Assembly (NCBI GenBank): GCA_030635805.1 | Contig: DAOVYC010000013.1 | Span: 1-9,462 of the forward strand | DNA: 9,462 nucleotides | Reading direction: 5' to 3' | Origin: a bacterium | GTDB lineage: Bacteria; Patescibacteriota; Gracilibacteria; JAUYGZ01; DAOVYC01 | Part shown: positions 1 through 8,058 of the stretch, piece after piece | Layout: every line of letters starts with the position of its first letter | Numbering within the stretch: the stretch's first letter is position 1 | Translations under genes and position numbers: made by a program | Notes under the pieces: model-generated | The model's input: the letters and a program-made list of their open reading frames with translations, nothing else | Databases searched by the model: none | What the model was told of the DNA's origin: nothing

Positions 1-183
1 CGGCACATTCTGGGCAATATTTACAAAGAATGAATCCTGAGCGTAGACAAAGGCAAGACCGGTTGCTTCACCATCGCCGATCCCGGCCCACTGCTGTGCT
101 GATATGGATTTCCTGTCCTCGAATGAGCGAGCATTTCTTACCGCACCCGTGTTCAGGAGTTCGAAGCTGAATCCGGCACCGTG
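1..183 (-). CDS. Partial unidentified protein fragment, minus strand, cut at both ends
   Basis: Read on the minus strand in the frame whose last full codon is bases 3-1, this stretch gives about 60 residues of natural-looking protein with no stop. It contains segments such as GAGFSFELLNTGAVRNARSF, AQQWAGIGDGEATGLAF and VYAQDSFFVNIAQNVP. Codons favour GCC, ATC, GGC and ACC, unlike the AT-ending codons of the neighbouring genes, and GC is about 53%. The gene runs off the left edge of the window. On its N-terminal side it has no start codon and dissolves near 183-195 into the antisense of the calcium-binding repeat of the next gene. I do not recognise the family. The same bases are interrupted by stops in the plus frame of the following gene (31-33, 100-102, 124-126). 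It could be a real truncated gene or foreign sequence joined during assembly. Confidence 0.45.
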
Positions 184-3100
184 GGCCGGTGTGAAGAAGG
201 GGATGATCAAGTTGGTGATTTTGATTGTGATGATGATGGCGACAGTGAACTCGATAAAAATGATGGTGATAATGATGGTGATGGAATAGCGGATGCACCG
301 TCTTCGTTTAGTTCCACCGGTCAAATTGTACAATCTGAGGAATCTACGTTTCCCGGATCGATTGGTAGCTTTGAAAGAGAAATGCTGGTTATTTGCAGTC
401 GATTGCCTCAAACGTCGGAAGTGCAAGGGGTTTGCAGTGAACTTTCCGATTTATTGAAACAGTTTTCAGTAAATCCGGGTGAAGCCTCTATGAGGAATTT
501 GTTGGAAGCAATTTCCATTCTTCGAGAAATTGTAGAAAATATTCCAAAAGTTGAAGCAAAAATAACCGCAATTCCGGGTAGGGAAGGTTCAGCTCCTTTT
601 ATGGTAGCTTTTAGCGGTTCGGATAGCAGGGATCCTTTTGGGGTAAGTATTCCGAAGGAGAATTTTGAATGGTGTATAGGATATACAACCACAGAAGAGT
701 CGCTTAAATGTCCGTCGGGGATGAAGAAGATTGGTCCAAATATTTCACATGAATTTGAAGATGAAGGTGTTTATGCGGTGCAGTTGTTGGTGACTACGTC
801 CGACAGGGATGCACTGGGAATCAAGACAGCCATGGATGGTTATTCGACTATTACTATTGTAGTAAACCCACCGAGTTCAAATATACGTATGAAAATCAGC
901 ACCGGTGGTAATTTTGTGGATGTGACTAAAAAAAGAACTCATGAAGTTTTGTATGGAGAAGCTGTCCTAAATGGAGTTACTTTTGACGCTTCGGAAACAA
1001 CAGACTATTCGTCGATTGGGACTAGTCATATCAAGTCTACCAAGTGGGATTTTGGAGATGGGGATATAGAAGAAAGGGATGGATTTGTCGGGGTTTATAT
1101 ACATGATTACGATCTTCCAAACGTTTACAACGTTATATTTGAATTAAAAGATGATAATTCCAAAGTGAGTCGCAAAATTATTGAACTTGATATTACGAAT
1201 GTTGTTGCTTTGCTGGACATTCTTCCTGAAAGCAGAAAAGGGGACATGGCAACCCAATTTACTTTTGATGCCTCGAATTCCAAGGTGGAGGGAGGAAAAA
1301 TAGACAGTTATCTTTGGGAGATTATTGATGAGACCGATCCGGACAACTGGCTGGTGGTGGATTCAACGGAGAAGAATCGAAATTTAAACGGAGCGGTGGT
1401 GAACTACATTTTTCCAAAGGTTGGGAAATATAGAGTTAAAGTTACGGTGGCGACTGCTTCCGGTGACAAGAAACGTTCCATTACGGAAGATGTTCAAATA
1501 CTTTCCCGGACGCCTATTGCCAGATTTATGTGGCGAGTGACTGATAAGCGTAAACCGGCTACAGCTTTTTTGGATGCCAGTGGCAGTACGGATCCTGATC
1601 CGAATACGGAGTTGAAATATACCTGGACTATCGATGGTGAAGTTGCAGAGTTAGTGGGGAATAACAAAGTGCCCATGATGGGTAATTATACGTTTGATTC
1701 GATTGGAGAACATCGAGTTGAACTTGTGGTTACAGATGATACCGGAGTGACAGATAAAATATCACATGTGATTAAAATCGATTCGATACTTGATGTAGAT
1801 TTTAGCGCTGATCACTTTTCCGCTTATCCTGATCAGGAAATAATATTTACGGCCGAGAGTTCAATGGCCCGTGGCTATTTTTGGTATTTTGAAGATGGAG
1901 TAAAAAAATATTCGGATACACCGAGTATCGGTCATGAATATGGGAAGACCGGAAACTATTCGGTAATACTTACGGTGGATAATGTTCGGGGAGAAGAAAA
2001 TACTATTTCCAAGCGAGTACGTATTGGGGATAAAGATAGCCCCATCTCTGTAGTTCGGGTGCTTCTTAACGGCTATGAAGTTGAACCTGATGAAAGGATA
2101 TGTGGTAGCGGAGAAGGTATTCTTATTGATAGACTTTCCGCTTTAACTTTTGATGGCTTGAATTCAGTGAATACCGACGGGACGTCGCGAGGACTGAAAT
2201 ATTCCTGGGATTTCGATGATGGACAGAGAGCGACAAGTCGTTCCACCGTTCACAAGTTTGAAGAAATTACAGTTGGATCGGATTGCTATGAAATTAAATT
2301 GGTGGTTTCGGATCGAGTGACCGGTAAATCGGATACTTCCGCGCCGGTTCATGTTCGGGTGGAAAATATGAAACCAACAGCTGTTGCTTTGGATGTTGCT
2401 ACACCTGCCAAATTAGTTACACCGGTTTCCGTGCCAATCAATTTGATCGGCTCAAAAGATGCAGACGGTCGAATTGTAGACTATACCTGGTGGTATTATG
2501 ATAAACAGATACCAAACAAAAAAATTGATGTACATGTGACGACAGATTCAAAAACAACATTTACCGTGGGGCCTCGAGCGAAAGAAGGGATAGAGAGTAC
2601 TTATCATTTCGCAGTGGAAATGAGGGATAATGATGGAGGTAAAGTGAGCAGTGAAGATATAATAGGTCAAAGCCAGACTCTGAAGGTAACTAACGGACCA
2701 AGTCTTGCTCCTATAGTGGAATACACTGTGGATAAAGCTCGGGCAAAAGTCGGCGAGAAGATTTCATTTACATCAATAAGTAAAGATCCTCTTAATCGTT
2801 ATATTCCTACAAGTAATTATAAATGGGATTTTTATGGAGATGGTCGATATGATCGTGAAATAGTTGGTCCGGAAGTTAAATTTACCTATGATCGTCCCGG
2901 TACATATATGCCTAGACTCAAAGTAATTTCGGAGGGTGTTTCTGAAACTTATGAAATGGAGATTGTAGTTGAAGCGGTGACGGAAAATCCGGAGGCCGCC
3001 TTCCTCTTTATCAAGAGTGGTAATAAAATTATACTGATAAATAATTCATCAGTAGATCCTCAGCTTGATGTTGCCAGTCTTCGTTACGCTTGGGATTTCG

Positions 3101-5412
3101 ATATTGAAGTAGATACGGATGGAAATGGTATTGAGGATGACGATGTGGATTCGGCTCAGGTAAATCCATCGCACATATATGATCTTGCCACAGAAAGAGA
3201 TGTGGAAGTTAAATTGGTAATTACGGATGAAATGGGTCAGAGTGATGAAGTGGTAAGGAAAGTTATCTCCACAAAAAAAGAAGAGTTCGGGGCACTTGGG
3301 GCAACGGTGGTGAAAAAATTACGAGCGGTTCTGGATACAAATCCGGAGCCGGACGAACTTGATAAGAAAGTTTATCTTAAGCAGACAGAAGGTGAGCTTA
3401 CTTTTATAATGAAAAAATCCACGGGGAAGATAAAAGAGTATCGTCTTGATTTAAATATATATGAAGATAGTGACGAAGATGGAGTTGCCGATAATGATAC
3501 TGATAACAGTCTTCATGAGTCACTCGACAATGGAGCACCGTTTATTTATAAGTATGAGGGAGATGAAGGTAAAATTCGAGCTCAGTTAACTATCGAAGAT
3601 TTCCAGGGAAAAATGGATTCTACATATATAGATATCGTTTTGAACGAGTCCGGAATGAGTCCCTTTGAGTCTACCTTTGATCCCGATAGTATCTTCCTAA
3701 TTTCCGGCATGGCGCCTATTGCTTTGTTTAGTGTTCGGGATGAAGTGGTGGTACCACAGAAAGAAGCAACCTTTGATGCTTCCGGTTCTTCATTTCCCGA
3801 AGAAGGTATTAAAGAGTATCGTTGGGATTTCAATGGAGATGGAGAGGTGGATGAGGTTTCGGATCAGCCACTGGTAGAATATGCTTATAACGAAGAAGGT
3901 CAGTACGAAGTTACCTTGGGAATATTTTCCGAGACTGATCTTTATGCGGAATACAGTGAAACAATTTTTGTACGAGATCTTTATAATGATCCGATGGCGG
4001 ATTTTTCTTATGAGACGGAAGATCTAACTGTACGGTTTGAAAATTTATCCACTTATGACAAAAATTTTAAGGGAAATAAATTAAACTTTGAGTGGAAATT
4101 TATACCCCTTCTGGATGAAGAAGAAGTTTCTGATGCAGATGAGGTAGAGGTTTTGGATCGCCTTGTTCTTACGGATGAATCCTCCGAAGATTCTGTTTTG
4201 GTAACTTCAGAGCTGGAAACTTATCAGGGTCTTGTAAATCGACCGGTAACTCTGGAAATTGCAGGATTATCCATTGAATTTAGTGCTGATACAAATATTT
4301 TTGATATTGACGATAAACCATATACAAAGACTATTTCGGTTCCGAAAGTTATTTCAGCACCAAAGGGTAGTCTTGATCTGGAACACAAGGTGATAGATGC
4401 TTTTATGGTTGTTTCGGTAAAACCACTCTTTGTTTCTCAAAATATTAAATTTGAATTGGATTTGGTTTCTTATGAAGGACTTTCCGATCCGGAAGTTGCT
4501 ATTTTTGATCTGGAAGATAAAGCATGGAAAGTAATTGAAAGTAGCGAACAAGATGGCAAACTTATTGCCAGTCATGATCATCTGGGTATTTACGCTCTCA
4601 TAGATAACAGAGAAGCGGAGATAGTTAAAAGTATTACGGAAGCAGAAGAATCCTTCAAAAAGACTCTCAAAATTAGCGAGACTTCTACAAGCGAGGAGCC
4701 GGTAAAAATATTTAATAATTATGGAACTTATAAAGTAGTGCTTACGGTTACTGATAAAGCAGGCAGAAAGGATTCAAAGATACGTCTTGTGACTCTAGAG
4801 CCTGGTGTTGTTACTTCTTTTGAGTCGGAAGTTTCTATGATGGAGGAAGGAGCGGAGGGAGCGGAAGGAGCGGAGGGAGCGGAAGGAGCGGAGGGAATGA
4901 AGGAAGAGAAGCTTGTTTCTGAAGAAGCTGTTCCGGGTGAAGTGGCGGCTCATGTTGAAACTACTCCAATAACCGAGAAAAAAGGAGGAATTGGATGGTT
5001 CATGATAGTTATGGGTATTATTTTATTTACTGCTTTTGTGGTCGGAGTAGTGTTTATCTTCAATAAGATAAAAGAACAGTTGTCTCACCATGAAGATGTA
5101 ATGGCTGGTGGTGTGCCCGGGATGCCTCCGGTTTCCAAGGGGGAGGTTCCGGCTCCGTCAGTGGAAGTAGTGGAAGAACAAGCAGTAAGCAGTAAGCCGG
5201 TAAGTAATAAGCAGGAAGAGGGGAGAAAAGAAGAGAAAAAAGGGGGGAAGAAAAAAGAAGAACCAAAGAGAGAGGAGTCAAAAAAGGAACCTAAGACTGA
5301 ACTAAAAAAAGAAGAAACTGTTCAGCCTGAGAAGAAAGATCATGAAGATGATAACAGTGGATCTATGCCGAAAGGTGGAGAAGGGGCTATCCCGGATTGG
5401 CTGAAGAAATAA
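181..5412 (+). CDS. Giant multi-PKD-domain surface protein with TSP3-like calcium loops, C-terminal membrane anchor and charged cytoplasmic tail (N-terminus probably missing)
   Basis: A protein of 1,743 residues from the GTG at 181, probably an extracellular adhesin or scaffold. Residues 4-40 form a calcium-binding repeat like thrombospondin type 3 (DNDGDGIAD). About eleven PKD-type beta-sandwich domains follow (roughly 123-1260). The clearest cores are KWDFGDG (289), YSWDFDDG (near 670), YKWDFYGDG (near 880) and YRWDFNGDG (near 1215); the others are degenerate. Further DxDxDG loops lie near 980 and 1097. A last PKD domain (1267-1542) is split by an insert of about 195 residues. A Gly-Ala-Glu repeat (1557-1572) precedes a single membrane span (about 1603-1626). 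The tail is Lys/Glu-rich and ends IPDWLKK. Eight cysteines fall in four local pairs, fitting an exported protein. No signal peptide or ribosome binding site precedes GTG 181, and the frame is open only back to 127, so the true N-terminus is probably lost at the junction. Ligand unknown. Confidence 0.85.
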   Translation: MGRCEEGDDQVGDFDCDDDGDSELDKNDGDNDGDGIADAPSSFSSTGQIVQSEESTFPGSIGSFEREMLVICSRLPQTSEVQGVCSELSDLLKQFSVNPGEASMRNLLEAISILREIVENIPKVEAKITAIPGREGSAPFMVAFSGSDSRDPFGVSIPKENFEWCIGYTTTEESLKCPSGMKKIGPNISHEFEDEGVYAVQLLVTTSDRDALGIKTAMDGYSTITIVVNPPSSNIRMKISTGGNFVDVTKKRTHEVLYGEAVLNGVTFDASETTDYSSIGTSHIKSTKWDFGDGDIEERDGFVGVYIHDYDLPNVYNVIFELKDDNSKVSRKIIELDITNVVALLDILPESRKGDMATQFTFDASNSKVEGGKIDSYLWEIIDETDPDNWLVVDSTEKNRNLNGAVVNYIFPKVGKYRVKVTVATASGDKKRSITEDVQILSRTPIARFMWRVTDKRKPATAFLDASGSTDPDPNTELKYTWTIDGEVAELVGNNKVPMMGNYTFDSIGEHRVELVVTDDTGVTDKISHVIKIDSILDVDFSADHFSAYPDQEIIFTAESSMARGYFWYFEDGVKKYSDTPSIGHEYGKTGNYSVILTVDNVRGEENTISKRVRIGDKDSPISVVRVLLNGYEVEPDERICGSGEGILIDRLSALTFDGLNSVNTDGTSRGLKYSWDFDDGQRATSRSTVHKFEEITVGSDCYEIKLVVSDRVTGKSDTSAPVHVRVENMKPTAVALDVATPAKLVTPVSVPINLIGSKDADGRIVDYTWWYYDKQIPNKKIDVHVTTDSKTTFTVGPRAKEGIESTYHFAVEMRDNDGGKVSSEDIIGQSQTLKVTNGPSLAPIVEYTVDKARAKVGEKISFTSISKDPLNRYIPTSNYKWDFYGDGRYDREIVGPEVKFTYDRPGTYMPRLKVISEGVSETYEMEIVVEAVTENPEAAFLFIKSGNKIILINNSSVDPQLDVASLRYAWDFDIEVDTDGNGIEDDDVDSAQVNPSHIYDLATERDVEVKLVITDEMGQSDEVVRKVISTKKEEFGALGATVVKKLRAVLDTNPEPDELDKKVYLKQTEGELTFIMKKSTGKIKEYRLDLNIYEDSDEDGVADNDTDNSLHESLDNGAPFIYKYEGDEGKIRAQLTIEDFQGKMDSTYIDIVLNESGMSPFESTFDPDSIFLISGMAPIALFSVRDEVVVPQKEATFDASGSSFPEEGIKEYRWDFNGDGEVDEVSDQPLVEYAYNEEGQYEVTLGIFSETDLYAEYSETIFVRDLYNDPMADFSYETEDLTVRFENLSTYDKNFKGNKLNFEWKFIPLLDEEEVSDADEVEVLDRLVLTDESSEDSVLVTSELETYQGLVNRPVTLEIAGLSIEFSADTNIFDIDDKPYTKTISVPKVISAPKGSLDLEHKVIDAFMVVSVKPLFVSQNIKFELDLVSYEGLSDPEVAIFDLEDKAWKVIESSEQDGKLIASHDHLGIYALIDNREAEIVKSITEAEESFKKTLKISETSTSEEPVKIFNNYGTYKVVLTVTDKAGRKDSKIRLVTLEPGVVTSFESEVSMMEEGAEGAEGAEGAEGAEGMKEEKLVSEEAVPGEVAAHVETTPITEKKGGIGWFMIVMGIILFTAFVVGVVFIFNKIKEQLSHHEDVMAGGVPGMPPVSKGEVPAPSVEVVEEQAVSSKPVSNKQEEGRKEEKKGGKKKEEPKREESKKEPKTELKKEETVQPEKKDHEDDNSGSMPKGGEGAIPDWLKK
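4105..4692 (+). other. Inserted ~195-residue module splitting a PKD domain
   Basis: The strand and WKF core of a PKD domain (ADFSYETEDLTVRFENLS, then FEWKF near residue 1304) are separated from its expected closing strands (NNYGTYKVVLTVTDKAGR, near 1513-1530) by about 195 residues. The insert starts acidic, then has a beta-rich part with VTLEIAGLSIEFSAD and a segment FDLEDKAWKVIESS followed by HDHLGIYALIDN. That last pattern (aromatic core, polar turn, then H-x-G-x-Y-A-L) resembles the end of ZU5/GAIN-like beta domains found in surface proteins. This is a resemblance by eye only. A short charged helix (AEIVKSITEAEESFKKTLK) leads back into the PKD fold. Confidence 0.5.
4849..4896 (+). repeat. 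9-bp tandem repeat encoding (Gly-Ala-Glu)n
   Basis: The 9-bp unit GGAGCGGAR runs for 48 bp, just over five copies. The third base of the Glu codon alternates G/A, so the higher-order unit is the 18-mer GGAGCGGAGGGAGCGGAA. It encodes a Gly-Ala-Glu repeat at residues 1557-1572, outside the membrane span of the giant PKD protein. It is in frame and could change copy number by slippage without breaking the gene. The same unit recurs in the next gene. Confidence 0.9.
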
Positions 5413-5453
5413 GAGGAGAAAAAAGATTTAACAATAAGATTTACTTTGCGCAA

Positions 5454-5482
5454 TTGAGCTTTGACGCTTGTTTTGATATACT
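5454..5482 (+). promoter_or_regulatory. Sigma70-type promoter with extended -10, upstream of the three-span PKD gene
   Basis: TTGAGC (5454-5459) is a 4/6 match to the -35 box. After exactly 17 bases comes TATACT (5477-5482), a 5/6 match to the -10 box, preceded by TGA (5474-5476), which makes an extended -10. Transcription should start near 5489, giving a leader of about 29 nt to the ATG at 5518. The promoter lies in the 105-bp gap after the giant PKD gene, so the second gene can be transcribed separately. The gap shows no convincing intrinsic terminator. Confidence 0.6.
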
Positions 5483-5517
5483 TTTCTAAAAGTTTTGTAT
5501 GTAATTTCTCCCATAAC

Positions 5518-8058
5518 ATGGTCGATAATGCGAGTCAGGGATTACCGTCTCAGAGACCTGACGACGGTGATCAAAACAAGTCAGCTCAACCGGATCAGCC
5601 AAGTTTTTCGAAACCAGATCCAGATGTTTCTAATGTTCCAGAACCCGAGGCTTCGAAACCCGAAGTTCCAAAACAGGAGGAAATTTCCAAACCTGCAGAG
5701 AAGGAGGTGGAAACTTCTTCTTCGCCGGTGATTAATCGATTTGATAAGGGTGCAGGAGCGGAGGGAAAGGGCTCAGGAGCGGAAGGAGCGGAAGGAAAAC
5801 CAACTGAGCCAGTTGAGAAACCTGTGGAAAAGCCGGTAGAGCAGTCAACAGAACCAACAGAGCCAACAGAACCAACAGAACCAACGAAACCAACAGAACC
5901 AACAGAAAAACCTGCCGAAGGCGTAAAGCCAGGAGAGGTAAAACCTGTTGCTGAGGCGGGTGTCCTTCAACAGGCTCAGGATCTAAAGAAAGAGTCAGGG
6001 GCAGTTAAAACAGAAGATCAAAAAAAGGAAGAAAAGAAAAAAGAAATAAGGACAAAAAAGAAGAAGAATGCGATTTTGGGAATTGTGGTGATTTTCTTTG
6101 TGCTATTTGTGCTGGGTATGATTCTTTTGGTACTGATGTTGGCGCAGAATCCACAAAGCAATCCACTTCTTGAACTTTTAGGCATAGAACCCAGTTCTTT
6201 GAAAATTATCTTAAGCGGTATAGTAAATGGAGTGTTTGGATTTCTTGCTTTTATCGCTCTTATATTTACCACAGTTGGAATATTTAAGATGTGGACTGCT
6301 CCAAAGGGTGATAAATTGGCAAAGAAAAGGGCAATATTTATGTCGGTGATAGGTACGGTACTTACCGTAGTTATAATATTTATTTGGGTTGTTCTCTATT
6401 TTTATATTAGTCAGCTTCAGGTGGGGGTTCGAGTTTACAGTGGTATTATCACCGATCCGGCGGAAACCACTCAATTAACCGCTCCGGTGCAGGTTATTTT
6501 CTCTGCGGCGGGGATTCGCGAAAGATATCGAGCGAGTACCATTATAGCTTATAACTGGGATTTTGATGGTGATGGGGAATATGAAGACGGTAACGGAGAA
6601 GAGATAGCTTATACGTTTGAAGACAAGGGTGATAATAACGGGATATACAATGTTGGAGTTGAGGTTGTTTTTGCCAAAGGCAAACCTATTATAGTTTCAA
6701 AACAACTTACTATTTCAAATATTCTTCCGGAAGTTAAGTTTAAGGCGAGTCCGGGGTTGGAAGGATTTGCCCCTTTCGAAGTTACCTTTAATGCCGGCGA
6801 AACCAAAGATCCGGATGGTAGCATAGTGAAATACGAATGGGATTTTGATGATGATGCCCGATATGATGCTGAGGGAGAAGAAGTTGTATTTATTTTTGAG
6901 GAAGCCGGTTCGTACAGAGTTCTTTTACAGGTGATGGATAATAATGGTTCTACGGCTACTCATGAAGAATTTGTTGAGGTGGAAAGATCGGAAAAAACGG
7001 AAGTGATTATTGATGCGGAACCCGGGCTTGAAGGTGTCGCTCCATTGGAGGTGACTTTTGACGGTTCCCGGTCAGTAATGCCCGGAACAAAGATTCAATC
7101 TTATAAATGGATTTTTGGTGATGGCAGTAAAGATCAGCGAGGAAAAATCGTGAAGCACACATATAAAAAATCCGGTTCATATACCGTGGCCTTGGAAATA
7201 GCCGGTAATGATGGGCGTAAGGAGTCGTCGGTGGTGACGGTGGTCGTGACGGTGGCCAAGACTATTCCGGTTGCGGTGATAACTACAGACTCTAAGGTTG
7301 TGGATGGTGTTATTTCCGGTGACGTACCTTTGTCGATAGAATTCTCAGCGACTGATTCTACGGATTTGGATGAGAACATCGTTGAATATCAATGGAGTTT
7401 TTCCGACGAGGAAGTTATAGATGAGTATGGGGAAAAGGTAGGTCATATTTTTAATAAAGCGGGAGAATATACAGTTACCCTGCGGGTGGTGGATGCAGAT
7501 GAAAATTTTGGCACAGCTACTTTGATGATAAAAGCAGATGAGCCCGGGCTGGTTGGGAAAGTTGTTGCGAATCCTCTTTCAGGAATAGTTCCCCTGGATG
7601 TTTCCTTTGACGCTTCCGGATCATTTGTAACCGATGATAGTGAGATAGTGGCTTACAGATATGATTTTGGAGATGGTACTCCTTCTACATCCGGTTCAGC
7701 AAAACAGATACACAGATATTTGGAGGAGGGTAGTTTTGTAGCTCAAATAACAGTAGTAACGAATAAGGGCGCGGAAGAAACTCTCGAGGTTTACATAAAT
7801 ATTCTTGCGGTTCCGCTTCAGTCTAAATTTGATTATCGTCCCAAGTCCGGTTCGGCGCCCTTGAAAGTTTTCTTTGATGCCAATGAATCTACAGGAGATA
7901 TAACTTCCTACTCATGGAGTTTTGGGGATGGGGGGATTAGTAAGGTGAAAAGTCCCGAACATGTTTTTGATGAAGTCGGTACGTATAAGGTTGAACTTGA
8001 GGTGCAGGATATTTCCAGGAATATAAGTAGTTTCTCCAGAAACGTAATTGTTGAATGA
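5518..8058 (+). CDS. Three-span membrane protein with cytoplasmic low-complexity N-terminus and six extracellular PKD domains
   Basis: A protein of 846 residues. Residues 1-183 are disordered, Pro/Glu/Lys-rich, with a Gly-Ala-Glu stretch (about 79-93) and a Pro-Thr-Glu repeat (110-130), ending in a strongly basic segment (RTKKKKN). Membrane spans lie near 185-208, 230-256 and 272-298. The basic loop between spans two and three (KGDKLAKKR) and the basic flank of span one place the N-terminus inside and the C-terminus outside. Six PKD domains follow, starting near 303, 402, 492, 583, 678 and 767, with cores such as YNWDFDGDG, YEWDFDDD, YRYDFGDG and YSWSFGDG. I chose ATG 5518 over the in-frame TTG 5461 because the latter lies between the -35 and -10 boxes. 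From ATG 5518 the protein has no cysteine. No Shine-Dalgarno sequence is visible. Likely role: surface attachment or assembly partner of the preceding PKD protein. Exact function unknown. Confidence 0.85.
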   Translation: MVDNASQGLPSQRPDDGDQNKSAQPDQPSFSKPDPDVSNVPEPEASKPEVPKQEEISKPAEKEVETSSSPVINRFDKGAGAEGKGSGAEGAEGKPTEPVEKPVEKPVEQSTEPTEPTEPTEPTKPTEPTEKPAEGVKPGEVKPVAEAGVLQQAQDLKKESGAVKTEDQKKEEKKKEIRTKKKKNAILGIVVIFFVLFVLGMILLVLMLAQNPQSNPLLELLGIEPSSLKIILSGIVNGVFGFLAFIALIFTTVGIFKMWTAPKGDKLAKKRAIFMSVIGTVLTVVIIFIWVVLYFYISQLQVGVRVYSGIITDPAETTQLTAPVQVIFSAAGIRERYRASTIIAYNWDFDGDGEYEDGNGEEIAYTFEDKGDNNGIYNVGVEVVFAKGKPIIVSKQLTISNILPEVKFKASPGLEGFAPFEVTFNAGETKDPDGSIVKYEWDFDDDARYDAEGEEVVFIFEEAGSYRVLLQVMDNNGSTATHEEFVEVERSEKTEVIIDAEPGLEGVAPLEVTFDGSRSVMPGTKIQSYKWIFGDGSKDQRGKIVKHTYKKSGSYTVALEIAGNDGRKESSVVTVVVTVAKTIPVAVITTDSKVVDGVISGDVPLSIEFSATDSTDLDENIVEYQWSFSDEEVIDEYGEKVGHIFNKAGEYTVTLRVVDADENFGTATLMIKADEPGLVGKVVANPLSGIVPLDVSFDASGSFVTDDSEIVAYRYDFGDGTPSTSGSAKQIHRYLEEGSFVAQITVVTNKGAEETLEVYINILAVPLQSKFDYRPKSGSAPLKVFFDANESTGDITSYSWSFGDGGISKVKSPEHVFDEVGTYKVELEVQDISRNISSFSRNVIVE
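5754..5796 (+). repeat. Gly-Ala-Glu repeat sharing its DNA unit with the upstream gene
   Basis: GGAGCGGAGGGA (5754-5765) and a 21-bp run of GGAGCGGAA units (5776-5796) encode GAEG and GAEGAEG. The unit is identical to the one at 4849-4896 in the upstream PKD gene. Here it lies in the predicted cytoplasmic N-terminus, while in the upstream protein it lies on the extracellular side. Confidence 0.8.
5845..5907 (+). repeat. 9-bp tandem repeat encoding (Pro-Thr-Glu)n
   Basis: Seven in-frame 9-bp units based on CCAACAGAA encode STE-PTE-PTE-PTE-PTK-PTE-PTE at residues 110-130 of the three-span PKD protein. Preceding Pro-Val-Glu-Lys repeats (5812-5840) extend the low-complexity zone. Proline-rich spacing suggests an extended cytoplasmic linker. 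Confidence 0.9.

Noticed and set aside
104..289. Plus-strand 61-codon frame starting at ATG 104
   Set aside because: Its second half is an Ile/Met-rich out-of-frame reading of the Asp/Gly repeat and its first half is antisense to the better minus-strand fragment.
68..298. Minus-strand frame rich in histidine
   Set aside because: It is the antisense of the GAT/GAT-rich calcium-binding repeat; histidine runs are the expected shadow of Asp codons.
5413..5430. GAGGAG just after the stop of the giant PKD gene as a ribosome binding site
   Set aside because: No ATG, GTG or TTG start with a following open frame lies at a suitable distance; the downstream ATG is about 100 bases away.
5461..5517. TTG 5461 as start of the three-span PKD protein
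   Set aside because: The codon lies within the promoter and would not be in the transcript.
5845..5907. Short regular repeats as a possible CRISPR array
   Set aside because: Units are 9 bp, contiguous without spacers and in frame with the protein.
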